A DNA stretch of 64,000 bases from Symsagittifera roscoffensis (lineage: Eukaryota; Xenacoelomorpha; Acoela; Convolutidae), in the NCBI RefSeq assembly GCF_963678635.1, contig NC_087063.1, positions 81,889,574 to 81,953,573 on the forward strand. The letters run 5' to 3'. Of this stretch, positions 54,988 to 64,000 are shown in pieces (the first letter of the stretch is position 1; every line of letters starts with the position of its first letter). Made by a program: the position numbers and the translations under genes. Below the pieces are notes generated by a model. It was not told the DNA's origin. It worked only from the letters and a program-made list of their open reading frames with translations, and ran no database searches.

Positions 54988-57605
54988 CGTGGGCTAAAAA
55001 AATTATTATTTTGAGACTGAAAAGCGGTGGTATGGGGTTGTTCTATAATTTGTTCATAAGTATTTTCATCTTGTGAGTGGTGTGTCATTATATGTTGGAT
55101 GGGACTTTGTGATATGGTTGGTCTAAAATTTGGATTATGTGTTATTGCTAAATTTCGAAAATTACGTGGGACTAGGGATAATGGATGGTTATGTGGTAGT
55201 GGTGGTAACTGTGGTGCTGTTGGCGTTGTGTCTACATTGTTATGTTCTTCGTCGTATGTGTTCTGTCTTGTTGCTATTTTTGTGTTGTATTCTTTTATTT
55301 GTGCGTCTAAAAGAATTTTGTTTATTGATGTAGAAAAAATTCCAAAAAAACCTGCAAATAGTATGCGTGCTACACTTGCTTGTCTGTTTACTTGTGTGTG
55401 TATAGCACATGTGTTGTAGATTCCTTTTAAAAGTGAAAAAATAAATCCTATAAAGTTAAACATTGCGTATAAAATAGTTAATTTTTCTAAGATGTAATAG
55501 GGCCATCCTAGAAAATCAAGAATTTCATTTTTGAGTGTAACAAAGCTAAAAATATTAATAGGTGATATATCTTGGGGACGGTATTTTTCACCGTTTAGAT
55601 ATATATATAATCTTTAATGTCTTTAAAATATCCGCTATAGTCTTGCGTATAGATGTCTGCCAATCCTGCGGTTTCGGCAAGTTTGCGTAAGTTTTGGTCA
55701 ATTGATTGTCTTTGTATTGTGTCCATTTGTGTTAAAAATTCTTGGAATTGTTGTGTTCTAATGTGATGTTGAATATCTGATTTTGAGTATATTCCTATTG
55801 ATTGTAAGTCTATATTTGGGTTTCGAGCGATAGCGCGAATGCTTTCTGGTGAAAATTTTTTGAGTGATTGCATTAATGTGGGATATGGGGTGAGAAGGTA
55901 ATATTTATCTTCATCAGGGTTTAGTTGTACTACATTGTGGCTATTTTCTGATCCACATGGGACTGCGGTATCCCAGAAATAGGTTCTTCTTGAAAGTGTG
56001 TCAACGAAATGTACTTTATTCTTATAAAAGATAGGGATTTTTTTATAGCATCGTTTGTCTTCAAAAACGTATAGTGGTGATACTTTTTTGGTACAAGTAT
56101 AAAACCATAAAATGTTTCCTTCGTAGTCTAAAAAATTTGATCTATTTCCTGATAGTAAATATCCTGCGTAGGGTATTTTTAATACTGCTAGTGCAAGTGA
56201 TTGTAATATTTGTGTTCTTTCTAATTCGCATAGTTGGTGTAGTGTTTCTAATTCGGAGAGTGACCTTTTCTTGAAAAATTCGGCTAATCGTGTAGTCTAG
56301 TTTCATATCTAAGTGAATATCATAGTGGATATTACCGAAATATGTACTATTCATTAGTGATAGTTCTTGTAAACGTGTGCTTCTAGTGTCATGGGGCTTT
56401 AGATGTCCACCGGGTTGACCTTTACTTTTTTGAAAATTAACTGGTATGTATGATGTTCCTTCATTTGGAGGATGACTTGTGGCGTATGGGTCGATTTTTA
56501 TTTTTCCAGTGGTCATGTCGAATCCTTTTTCGTATTCAACTAATATTTCAGAGTATTGTGTTTTGTGAAGTGGGTTTTTGTATTTACATGCAAGTTCTGT
56601 TTCTTGATATATTAGAAAACGTGTCAATTTATTTTCTATATTGTGTATGTTTCTAAAATTAGAACTTTGTTTTCGTGATGGGTTTACTTGTTCATATGGA
56701 ATGGATTGTATAAAATATTTTTCGTGAAATTTTATCATACGAGCGTGTATTTTTGCTACTTGAAATGTTGTACATTTGTCTTCGGGGAACCAAACAATTG
56801 TTGCTTGTGTTCGTGTTGTAGGGTCACAATAGCCTTGATCGTTTTTACAAGGTAATCTAATTCCTTGATAGATCATTGTGTTGTCTGATAAATCGCGTGT
56901 GAGTTGTATTTTTTCGAGTTGTATTTTCCAATCGAAAAACATTATTTCTTGGTATCCTTTATTTTTTGTGTCTGCTTTGCAGTTTGATGGGTCATTTATA
57001 CCAATGTGTGGTATCCAGTGTTTATCGTGCATGTCATAGGTTAATCGTCCGTGTGCGCCGTTATATGGGTACTTTTCATCTAATTTTATATGTCCTTGAT
57101 ATCTCTCAAGTTCTGCTTGATGTACAGAATCTGAAAAAACTTGGAAATATACTAACTTTCTATCTTTGTTTTTATTTTTTGTGATATTTAGTCGGAGTAA
57201 CTCGTTTTTACAATCTTCGGGATTTAGATGTAAAAGTCGTTCGATATTACTCTGGTAGAATGATTCATGGTCAAGTCGGTTTTTATTTCCGTTTGAGACT
57301 TGTGAACAATGTACTTTCTTTTCGGAAAATGTTGCTGTGAATTTATATCCGATAACTGTTGTTGCTCGGGCTTATGAGTAAAGTGTTGCGATTACGTTTG
57401 TAGTTTCTATGGCTTGTGGTTCTGTTTCGCATTGTGATACTTGATTTATTGCATATCTGTGTAGTGTTTTTTGTTCGTTTTCTTCACAATCGTAATGTGT
57501 TACTAATAAATCTTGTGGTCCTGTGCGGGGGGAAGGGTTTATGTTTTGATTTGAGATTACTAGAGAAAGGAGTTGGAGAAAAATGAATAAGTTTAGAATA
57601 TACAT
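54984..57605 (-). pseudogene. env: Env-like glycoprotein with signal peptide, three lesions
   Basis: ATG 57605 overlaps the end of the upstream ORF by 13 nt. Residues 1-18 (MYILNLFIFLQLLSLVIS) are a good signal peptide. The ectodomain has cysteines in HYDCEENE, SQCETEP, HCSQVSN, PEDCKNE, SNCKAD, LPCKNDQGYCDP and EDKCTTF. The frame is cut by a TAA at 57372-57374 (element 1 has AAA), a one-base gain near 56275 and a TA-repeat change near 55600. The C-terminal part 54984-55463 has two hydrophobic stretches (MFNFIGFIFSLL; ARILFAGFFGIFSTSI) and a Pro/Gln/Asn-rich tail ending in NNNFFSPR. Length about 870 residues. The cysteine pattern and the IVWFPED.C core suggest a mononegavirus/chuvirus-like class III fusion protein; a structure prediction would decide. 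Confidence 0.62.
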
Positions 57606-58723
57606 GTGTATGATAATCCTGAATATGGGTTATAAAATGTGATGTAACCAATTGTCTTTTTGGTGTATCTGTCGTATTTATATATTACTTCAGTTGTTAT
57701 AAATGGTGGTGGTAGTGATTGAGCTGTTATATTTGGTGGGTTTAATGAATAGGGATGTTGAGTAATGTTGTTTAATTTAACTGTGATTTCAAACTTTAAT
57801 TGTAAACTATTTTGTTGGAGTATTTGTATATTGTGTTCACGAATGTCGTCGTGGATGTCTTGTCGATATTGTAGTCTATTGAGTGCCCAGTTGTGGAGTC
57901 GGTTACTTTCTGGGTGTTGTCCAAATAATGGTGGAGGTGCTGTGAATGTATTCCAATCTAGTCTTAAAGGAATAGTTGTTGATGATTGTTCTCGATATCT
58001 TGCGTCGAGATTATTTGGAAAATTTAAGTTAAAAGGTGTCGGTGAAATTTGGCTAATTGATGGTGTTGATGGTAGTGATAATGTTTCCGGTAGTGATGAG
58101 GATGTTGTATCTGAAGAAATATCCATTGGGTCATTGGTTATTTTTGGTTCACCTTGTGTGAATGAATGTGTTGTCCAATATGGTAGTCGTGATGTTTGGT
58201 TTGGGGGATTGAAGGGATTTTCACGTATTTGTTCAGATGTTGGTGTTGAACCTAAGTAATCTGAAGGTAGGCTTGAGGTGCTACGTTGTGAAAGAAGTGT
58301 AGGGGTTTCTGGTAAGATACCAGTGGGGTTTTCTGGAGTGTTTTGTGATGGGGATTGAGGTATTTCAAAATGAACTCGGGGAGTTTGAAAATTTCTATTT
58401 CTTCGAGGATGTATAATTTGTCTATTTATTTCGATTGTGTTTTGGTTTTGACTAGGATGTCGTATTCTACTTAGTTCTGGTGGTAGTGTTGGGTATAGAT
58501 TGTATGTTGGTTCACTTAAAGGTGCTTGCCGTTGAACGGGTTCTAGTGCTTCAGATAAGCGTGCGTGTCGTTCTTCAAAAGTATATGGGTTATCTTGAAA
58601 GGAAATTCGTGTAGATGTTTGAGGATTTTGGGTAGTTGAAGGTGTTGTTGGGTTATCTTGGGATGATGTCGGTGAAGACTGACTTTGTGACTGTTGGGTA
58701 GCAATTTTTGATAGCTTTTTGGT
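57593..58723 (-). CDS. Pro/Ser/Thr-rich ORF upstream of env
   Basis: An uninterrupted frame of about 376 codons from just after a TAG at 58724-58726 to a stop at 57593-57595. The first Met (58126) is about 200 codons in, yet the upstream part is clearly conserved with element 1 (RISFQDNPYTFEERHARLSE; EPTYNLYPTLPPELSRIRHP; RRNRNFQTPRVHFEIPQSP), so it is coding. That implies joining to an upstream exon or frameshifting from the membrane peptide, which ends only 9-20 bp before. Residues 1-230 are disordered; about 235-340 form a helical region (DARYREQS; NRLQYRQDIHDDIREHNIQI; FEITVKLNNITQHP), and the end has ITTEVIYKYDRYTKKTIGYI. Function unknown. Confidence 0.6.
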   Translation of the reverse strand, partial: TKKLSKIATQQSQSQSSPTSSQDNPTTPSTTQNPQTSTRISFQDNPYTFEERHARLSEALEPVQRQAPLSEPTYNLYPTLPPELSRIRHPSQNQNTIEINRQIIHPRRNRNFQTPRVHFEIPQSPSQNTPENPTGILPETPTLLSQRSTSSLPSDYLGSTPTSEQIRENPFNPPNQTSRLPYWTTHSFTQGEPKITNDPMDISSDTTSSSLPETLSLPSTPSISQISPTPFNLNFPNNLDARYREQSSTTIPLRLDWNTFTAPPPLFGQHPESNRLHNWALNRLQYRQDIHDDIREHNIQILQQNSLQLKFEITVKLNNITQHPYSLNPPNITAQSLPPPFITTEVIYKYDRYTKKTIGYITFYNPYSGLSYTCIF

Positions 58724-58731
58724 CTATTCTT

Positions 58732-58920
58732 TTAGTGAAAGAGTTTATGTTTATTATAGTATTCTTCTAAAAAAAGAATTAGGAGAATTGTTGCTAGGGC
58801 GAATGTGATGATTGCTTTTTTTATACATTTGCATATTGTCAAGATGAGGGATGATAGAAATGTTATAAAAATTACAAATAGTAAAAAAATATCGGTTCTA
58901 CTAAAAATGGTTCGTATCAT
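58732..58920 (-). CDS. 62-aa two-segment membrane peptide
   Basis: ATG at 58920. The sequence begins MIRTIFSRTDIFLLFVIFIT, crosses a first hydrophobic segment (about residues 10-28), turns at CKCIKK, has a second segment (about 35-51) and ends EEYYNKHKLFH with TAA. About 75-80% of residues match 19129-19323 of element 1, with hydrophobic exchanges I/V/L predominating, which suggests selection on a membrane hairpin. It lies between Pol and the Pro/Ser/Thr ORF. It may be an independent viroporin-like peptide or an N-terminal exon for the following ORF. No family recognised. Confidence 0.6.
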   Translation of the reverse strand: MIRTIFSRTDIFLLFVIFITFLSSLILTICKCIKKAIITFALATILLILFLEEYYNKHKLFH

Positions 58921-59740
58921 TTAGATAAGTTTTGTGAATCGTACCTGTGGATATAGTCAATAGCTTTTGAAAGTTGGAGGTATAGTTCAAATAGGGAATA
59001 GAAAATTTAAAAAATATTGCAAAAAATGATTAAGATTATTACAAAAGATTCAAAGATATCAAAAAGAAATATTATAAAAGTTTTAAGTATCGTAAAAAAT
59101 TGTTTGAGGTTTGTGATAATTATAGTGACTGATTGAGAGAAGAGCATTTACGAAATGACTTCTTGATCGAATATTTTTTGTTGTTTGGGGCAATTTTCAA
59201 GTGTGGTCGGATTATTTATTGGTTTTTTGACAAGTGGGTTGAGTTTTGTGAAAAATTGTTGGGGGCAATTTTTATGGTGATCGGGAGGTCTTCTTTGTCT
59301 TTATTTTCATTTGTCAAATGATCTGGGGTATTTTTGAGATTTTTATACTTTAGGCTAATTAAAATGGTCGTTCTTTTACTTTAGGCTAATTTAACATATT
59401 TGTTTGGGGGGTATTTGAGGTCTGAGTTGGGGAAATATTGTTGATCTTTGGTTTATTAGATAAGGGAGGGTTATGATATTATGGTGATATTTATTTTAGT
59501 TGTCAAGTTGGAGTGGTTTGCTTATTTTTGACCTGGAGGTCGTAAAGTTATAGTTATAGATATGCCTGGAGTTTTATATGGTTCGTCTAATTGATTTGAG
59601 TTTAAGTTAGAGAAGGTGACGGATTGGATGAATCCTATTGGTTTAAATTTGAACTAGATTCATTGCGTGTTTGTCGGCATGTTATTTTGAAAAATGAAAA
59701 TTCAAAATGTTTCAAAGGTCTAAGACTGTGAAATACAAAA
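58921..59740 (-). other. Pol-to-env spacer, no gene seen
   Basis: Counterpart of 18300-19128. AT-rich; short plus-strand frames are antisense to the element and not conserved. Sequence blocks such as the one near 59330-59400, with a repeated 'TTTAGGCTAATT' word (59351 and 59381), are shared with element 1. Confidence 0.55.
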
Positions 59741-62700
59741 TTAAGGTTGTTTTTGAAATTCGACTTTCTTTAATATTTTAGATTGTGGGATGAATAATTT
59801 ATAATTTTTACGTGGTTGATTTCTAAGTCGTGAAGACTCTCTATGTTCTGATTTGTCGATTTGTTCTTGGGGTATTATTTGTTCTGTCCTTTTTTTTTTT
59901 CTTTCTTTTTGAGATGTATTTTGATCTAGATTTTTTGTATTGTTTTTTGTGGTGGTTGATTTTGTATTTTGGTTTTTGAGGTGAAAATCGTTTTGTTCCT
60001 TTGTTGTACTTTCCGTATGTGGGTCATTTTGAATAACTTTTAAACTTGTAAAAGAAAATAATTGAGTTAGTTCGCGGAGTCCGTATTCTTTTGGTTAATA
60101 AGGTAATAGGTTATTTCGATGTTGAACGATTTCTTTTTTGTCTGGGTCGGTGATTTTGTATGTGACATCAGTGGGTGTTGCAATTATTTGGTATGGTCCT
60201 TTACGAAGGGGTTGTAATTTTTTAGAAATTCCTTTTTGAGTGTTAAAATTGGGTATTAAAACAAATGTTCCAATTTTTAAATCGGAGGCTGGTGTAAAGC
60301 GTGAATTTATTTGTTCATTAATGTTTTGCCTTTGTAACAACTTTTTTGTTACTTTTTGGTAAATTTCATTGTGTTTTTTATCTCTGTTTAAAATCCATTC
60401 GGTGTGTGTACCGGAGGCTAATTTAAGAATTTGTGGGTGATGAAAATGATCTTCATCGTGTGTATGTAAAGGTAGGTTATAACAAATTGAGTCTTTATTT
60501 GGTTGACAATAACCTTGTGCGTTTTTATGAGAATTTGCTGTAAACATTATTGGTTTGCGTGGCTTTTGGTTAAAAACCATTTCATATGGTGACATTCCTA
60601 GAGTTGTCGTGATTTGTGAATTATATGCTAAGGGAAATAGTTTTACATCTGCTGACCATTCAGTATATCTTGTATGATTTCCGTTGATGATACATCTAAG
60701 ATATTCTTGTAGTGAACGGTTCATACCTTCGACTAAGCCGTTTGTCCAAGGTGCATGAGATGTACGTGGTTTGTGTTTGATGTTATATAAATGACATAGT
60801 GTGATGATTTCATTATTTATGAATTCTGTACCGTTGTCTGTAACTAAAATTACTGGTAGTCCAAATTTGGCTATCCAGTGTTCATAAAGCGTTGTGTAAG
60901 CGTAATAAGCGTTACAATGTGGTACTGGGTTAAGTGCTATATAATGTGTAAATGCGTCAACAATTACCATAATGTAGGAGTTTCCTTCTGATGAGGGTGA
61001 AATTGGTCCTTTAGTATCAAATGAGATACGGTGGTTAAAGTACAAACTTTGTCCTTTAAAATCTTGTTTTTGTGCTATTTGTTTTTGATTTGGGTAAGGT
61101 TTATTTAGTTGGCATACTATACAGTCATTGCATAGTACTTTTATCCAAATTGGTGCATTTGGGAAATAAAAGTTTTGTATAAAATTTGAATATGTTTTCT
61201 CTGATCCAGAGTGTCCTTTAATATTTTGTGTATGTGAAATATTAAAAGCTATGAGAATCATACTTAAAGGGAGACAGGGAACTGTAGATTCATTTAATTT
61301 GTATTCTAGAAGGTCTGTGTTTTCGTTAATTGTTGTATTATTGAATTTTCGAAAATATCGGAGGAGTGTTTTATTTCCTAAAATAGTTGTATCTGCCTTG
61401 ACGGGTTTAGTTTTATATTTGTGCCATGATTTTAGTTGTCTAATTACTGGGTCAAGATTTTGGTATTGTTTCAATGTTGAAATTGTAATTGTTTCTGTTG
61501 GGGGGAGAAAAATGTTTTCTATTTCTAATTTAGATAAGGGTATTGTATCAAGTGGGTCATGGAGGTCAAAAACTTGATTTATTGTGTATTTTGAATCGTT
61601 CGTTTGTGGTCCTGATAAATTTATTTTATCAGTTAGGTTTTCTTTTTCAATTAGTGGAAAAAGGTCTTTTTTATGCGAGCGTTGTTTTACTCTTTTTTGT
61701 TGGGTGTTATTTTTTATCCATTGTGAGTATGGAATTGGTTTAAAAGTTGATGTTCCAAGTAGATCAACTTCGTAGTGGTTATTTTGACAATCTAAATAAA
61801 GTGGAAAGTGTTGTAGATTATTTATCTGTGATTGTTCAACGTCAGTTTTTACTGCATATTTGCATTCTAGTCGGGGTGATGTTTCGTTTTTTGCAAGGTA
61901 GAATTTTATATTTTTGGGTATTTCTACTGTAGTTTTACGTGTAAGTAATTCAGGTGGCGTATTTCGACTTAATGTGTCTGGTAATGCAAGATTCTTTCCT
62001 GCTGTCCAAACTATATGTAAGTTTGGAAATTTCATTAGAATTAATTGAAATCTGTAAACTCGGTGATTTGGGTTGGATTTTTGTGTAAAGAGAAAAATGA
62101 TTGGTTTGTGATCTGTGAATAGAACTGTTGGATGTTTTGATCCGAGTATCAGAAATTCATATTCTGTAAGTGTATAGATTATGGCTGTACATTCTCTCAT
62201 TAGGGTTGTGAGTCTTAGCTCTGCTTGAGTGAATAATCGAGAATTTGCTGATATAAGGTTCATTTTGTTTGTACCATTATGTGATTGTAATAACGCTGCG
62301 CCGATGCCAAAGTTCGAAGCATCGCACATTGCATAAAATGGTTGATTTGAATCTGGAATTGTGTTTGAAATTTGTTCAGTTAAGAGTTTCTTTATTTCTT
62401 CAAATCGTGCTTGATGTTCTGTATTCCATTCAAAATTATTTTGTTGTCTAAGTATATTATAGAATGGTCTTAGATATAATTGCATTTTATAAACATATTT
62501 GCTTAAAAAGTTTAACATTCCAAGGAATTCTTGGATTTTCTTTTTATTTGTCGGTGGTTGGAGTTTCTGAATATCGTCAATGCGTGATTTTAATGGAGTG
62601 ATTGTTTTTCTTTCTACGTTATGTCCTAAGAATTTAACTCTTGTCAAAAAGAAGTGTGATTTATCAGGGGCGGCCTTCAGATTTTCGTTCTGAAGTATTT

Positions 62701-64000
62701 GGTGATATTGTTCTAAAACATTGAACATTTCTTCTTTAGTCTGTGATTGCATAAAAACATCGTCTAAATAGGTGATTGCGTTTTTCTTGAGTATTAGTGG
62801 TCTAAAAATTTTGCTCATAAAAGCTGAAAATGCTGCTGGTCCTATGGATATTCCATAGAATAGGCGGTTGAATTCATATTGCTGATTTCCAATAACAAAT
62901 TGTGTTAAGCGTCGCGATTGTTCATCTAGTGGCATTTGATTATATGCACTATTCATGTCTGCGGTTGTAAAGTATTTTCCGTTTATTTTTGTTAAAATAA
63001 CTTGTATTGGTTCAATAGGCCAATTACACTTTGATTCATCTATGAGTGAGTTGAGGTATCTAGCGTCGAGAACGATTTTTAATGATTCTCCTTTGGCTAG
63101 AATGATAACAGGGTTGATAAATGTCTTGCCTTTTGGTTGTTCTTCTTTATTTACTGGTGATATAATATTGTATTGTTCTAAAATGTCGAGTAATCTGTTC
63201 ACTTAATCGTGTAAGTGAATTGGTACTTTACTTGCTCTTTGTTTTTTGAAAACTGCGTCTGGTTTTAATGGGAGATGTAGTGATGAGCTGATTTTGCCAA
63301 CATCAAATTTGGATGTTGCATAGACTGATGAATATTTAATTAGCTGTTTGGCTAATTTTACAAATTCGTCTTGTGTTATTTGTGAATGTTGGAAATTAAA
63401 CATTGTTAAAAATTTCTGTTGATTCTCTGTGTAGTTATTTATGTTGAATGTCGGTTTGAAATATGGGGTTTTTGTGAAATAATCCGTATTTCTTTTTTCG
63501 TTGCTTATTATATTATTTATGGATAATTCTTCATTAAGAATTGTGGATTGACAAATATCTAATAATTGGAGTATATTATTTACGCGATATGCTTTTTCGT
63601 GTATTGGTGATATTGTAGCGTTGGTTTCGCAATAGCCTAAAAGTCCTAAAGGTAATGTTACTTGGTAAGGTGTATTGTTGTATACATGTAGAGATATAAT
63701 ATCTGAATTCGAGTTTTTCAAATATTTTATGGATGAGATTGTGATTTTGAAAAACTTATGGATAGGTTTGAATTCAAAGTCTGACATATAGAGTTGTTGT
63801 TTATTTTGTTTTTTATCATATTGGTGAACTTGTTTTATTGAAAAATTATATATGTTTCCTGATAGTGGTTTCAGGTGTTTTCTTTGTTGGTTATATATTG
63901 GATAAAATTTTGAAAAGAATGGTGGTTGTTTGTTTAATCTTTGAAAAAATGTTAGGGATGTGTCTTTTGTTTTTGTGTATTTATCTTTGATTAGTATTTT
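59741..64000 (-). pseudogene. pol: Pol: PR end, RT, RNase H, integrase; two nonsense codons
   Basis: One frame from the window end to TAA 59741-59743, broken only by TAA at 63203-63205 and TAA at 60095-60097; element 1 has AAA and TAC there. Before the first stop lie the protease end and linker (ATG MSDFEF at 63787). Counting from 63202: RT TADM 80-83, FYGI 115-118, YLDD 145-148; RNase H D294 (AMCDAS), E328 region, D364 (FTDHKP), D409 (LPDTLSRN); integrase zinc domain H657/H664, C694/C697; catalytic D729 (SFDTKG), D789 (VTDNGTE) and E825 (LVEGMN), a DD35E spacing; GPY module (RKGPYQII) near 1010; then a basic tail after the second stop. All catalytic residues are intact. Ty3/gypsy type, without a chromodomain. 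It is nearly functional apart from the two stops. Confidence 0.92.

Larger units (their letters stand above)
51179..64000 (-). mobile_element. Second env-bearing Ty3/gypsy copy (element 2), 5' end beyond window
   Basis: Minus-strand copy of the same family as element 1. Its 3' LTR end is at 51179 and the element continues past 64000 in pol, so gag and the pre-gag ORFs are not seen. Order on the coding strand: pol (from 64000), membrane peptide, Pro/Ser/Thr ORF, Env, ORF4, 3' tail, LTR. It is better preserved than element 1: pol has only two nonsense codons over 4.26 kb. The 4 bases before the LTR end are TTTG; their partner would be outside the window. Confidence 0.93.

Noticed and set aside
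55099-55419. 106-codon plus-strand frame
   Set aside because: Antisense to the Env C-terminus; no support.
57765-58259. 164-codon plus-strand frame rich in Cys/Trp/Gly
   Set aside because: Mirror of the conserved Pro/Ser/Thr-rich frame on the minus strand.

Overview
This is a repeat-rich, AT-rich eukaryotic window, most likely from an invertebrate animal. A nematode is my best guess, from the style of the Ty3/gypsy and Maverick proteins, but nothing here is species-diagnostic. I see no host single-copy gene, rRNA or tRNA. The window holds four blocks: a 24-bp satellite array, a complete 20.1-kb LTR retrotransposon inserted in that satellite, a decayed Maverick/Polinton DNA transposon, and the 3' two thirds of a second copy of the same LTR element in opposite orientation.

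Layout. 1-6584 and 26707-35657 are the satellite (consensus about TTTTCTTAAGTCGCGCCGTCAGTC), with nested higher-order duplications. Because 24 is a multiple of three, it reads open on both strands as octapeptide repeats that I do not regard as genes. 6585-26706 is element 1 on the + strand. It has 411-416 bp LTRs (TG...CA, about 94-95% identical), a 4-bp target duplication CTTT, and this order: basic ORF-a, ORF-b, Q/N-rich ORF-c, Gag, protease, RT-RNase H-integrase, a 62-64 aa membrane peptide, a Pro/Ser/Thr-rich ORF, an Env-like glycoprotein, ORF4, and a 1.5-kb 3' non-coding tail. 35658-about 50150 is Maverick-derived: a protein-primed DNA polymerase B on the minus strand, truncated at the satellite edge, and on the plus strand integrase, minor capsid, pVI-like, major capsid and adenain-like protease genes, all broken by frameshifts and stops. 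50940-51120 is a 22-bp minisatellite. 51179-64000 is element 2 on the minus strand: 3' LTR, the same 3' non-coding tail, ORF4, Env, the P/S/T ORF, the membrane peptide and a nearly uninterrupted pol running off the window end.

How it works together. Gag, PR, RT, RH and IN are the replication and integration machinery of a Ty3/gypsy element. The signal-peptide-bearing Env suggests an element able to form enveloped particles (an errantivirus-like lifestyle), and its cysteine pattern is most like mononegavirus/chuvirus-type glycoproteins. The unusual part is the extra coding content: three ORFs before Gag and three around Env, of which the membrane peptide, the P/S/T ORF and ORF4 are conserved in both copies, plus an ATGA stop/start overlap between Env and ORF4 and a very conserved non-coding block with two palindromes near the 3' LTR. 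This expanded 20-kb env-carrying Ty3 element is the best candidate here for something undescribed. All copies in the window carry inactivating lesions.
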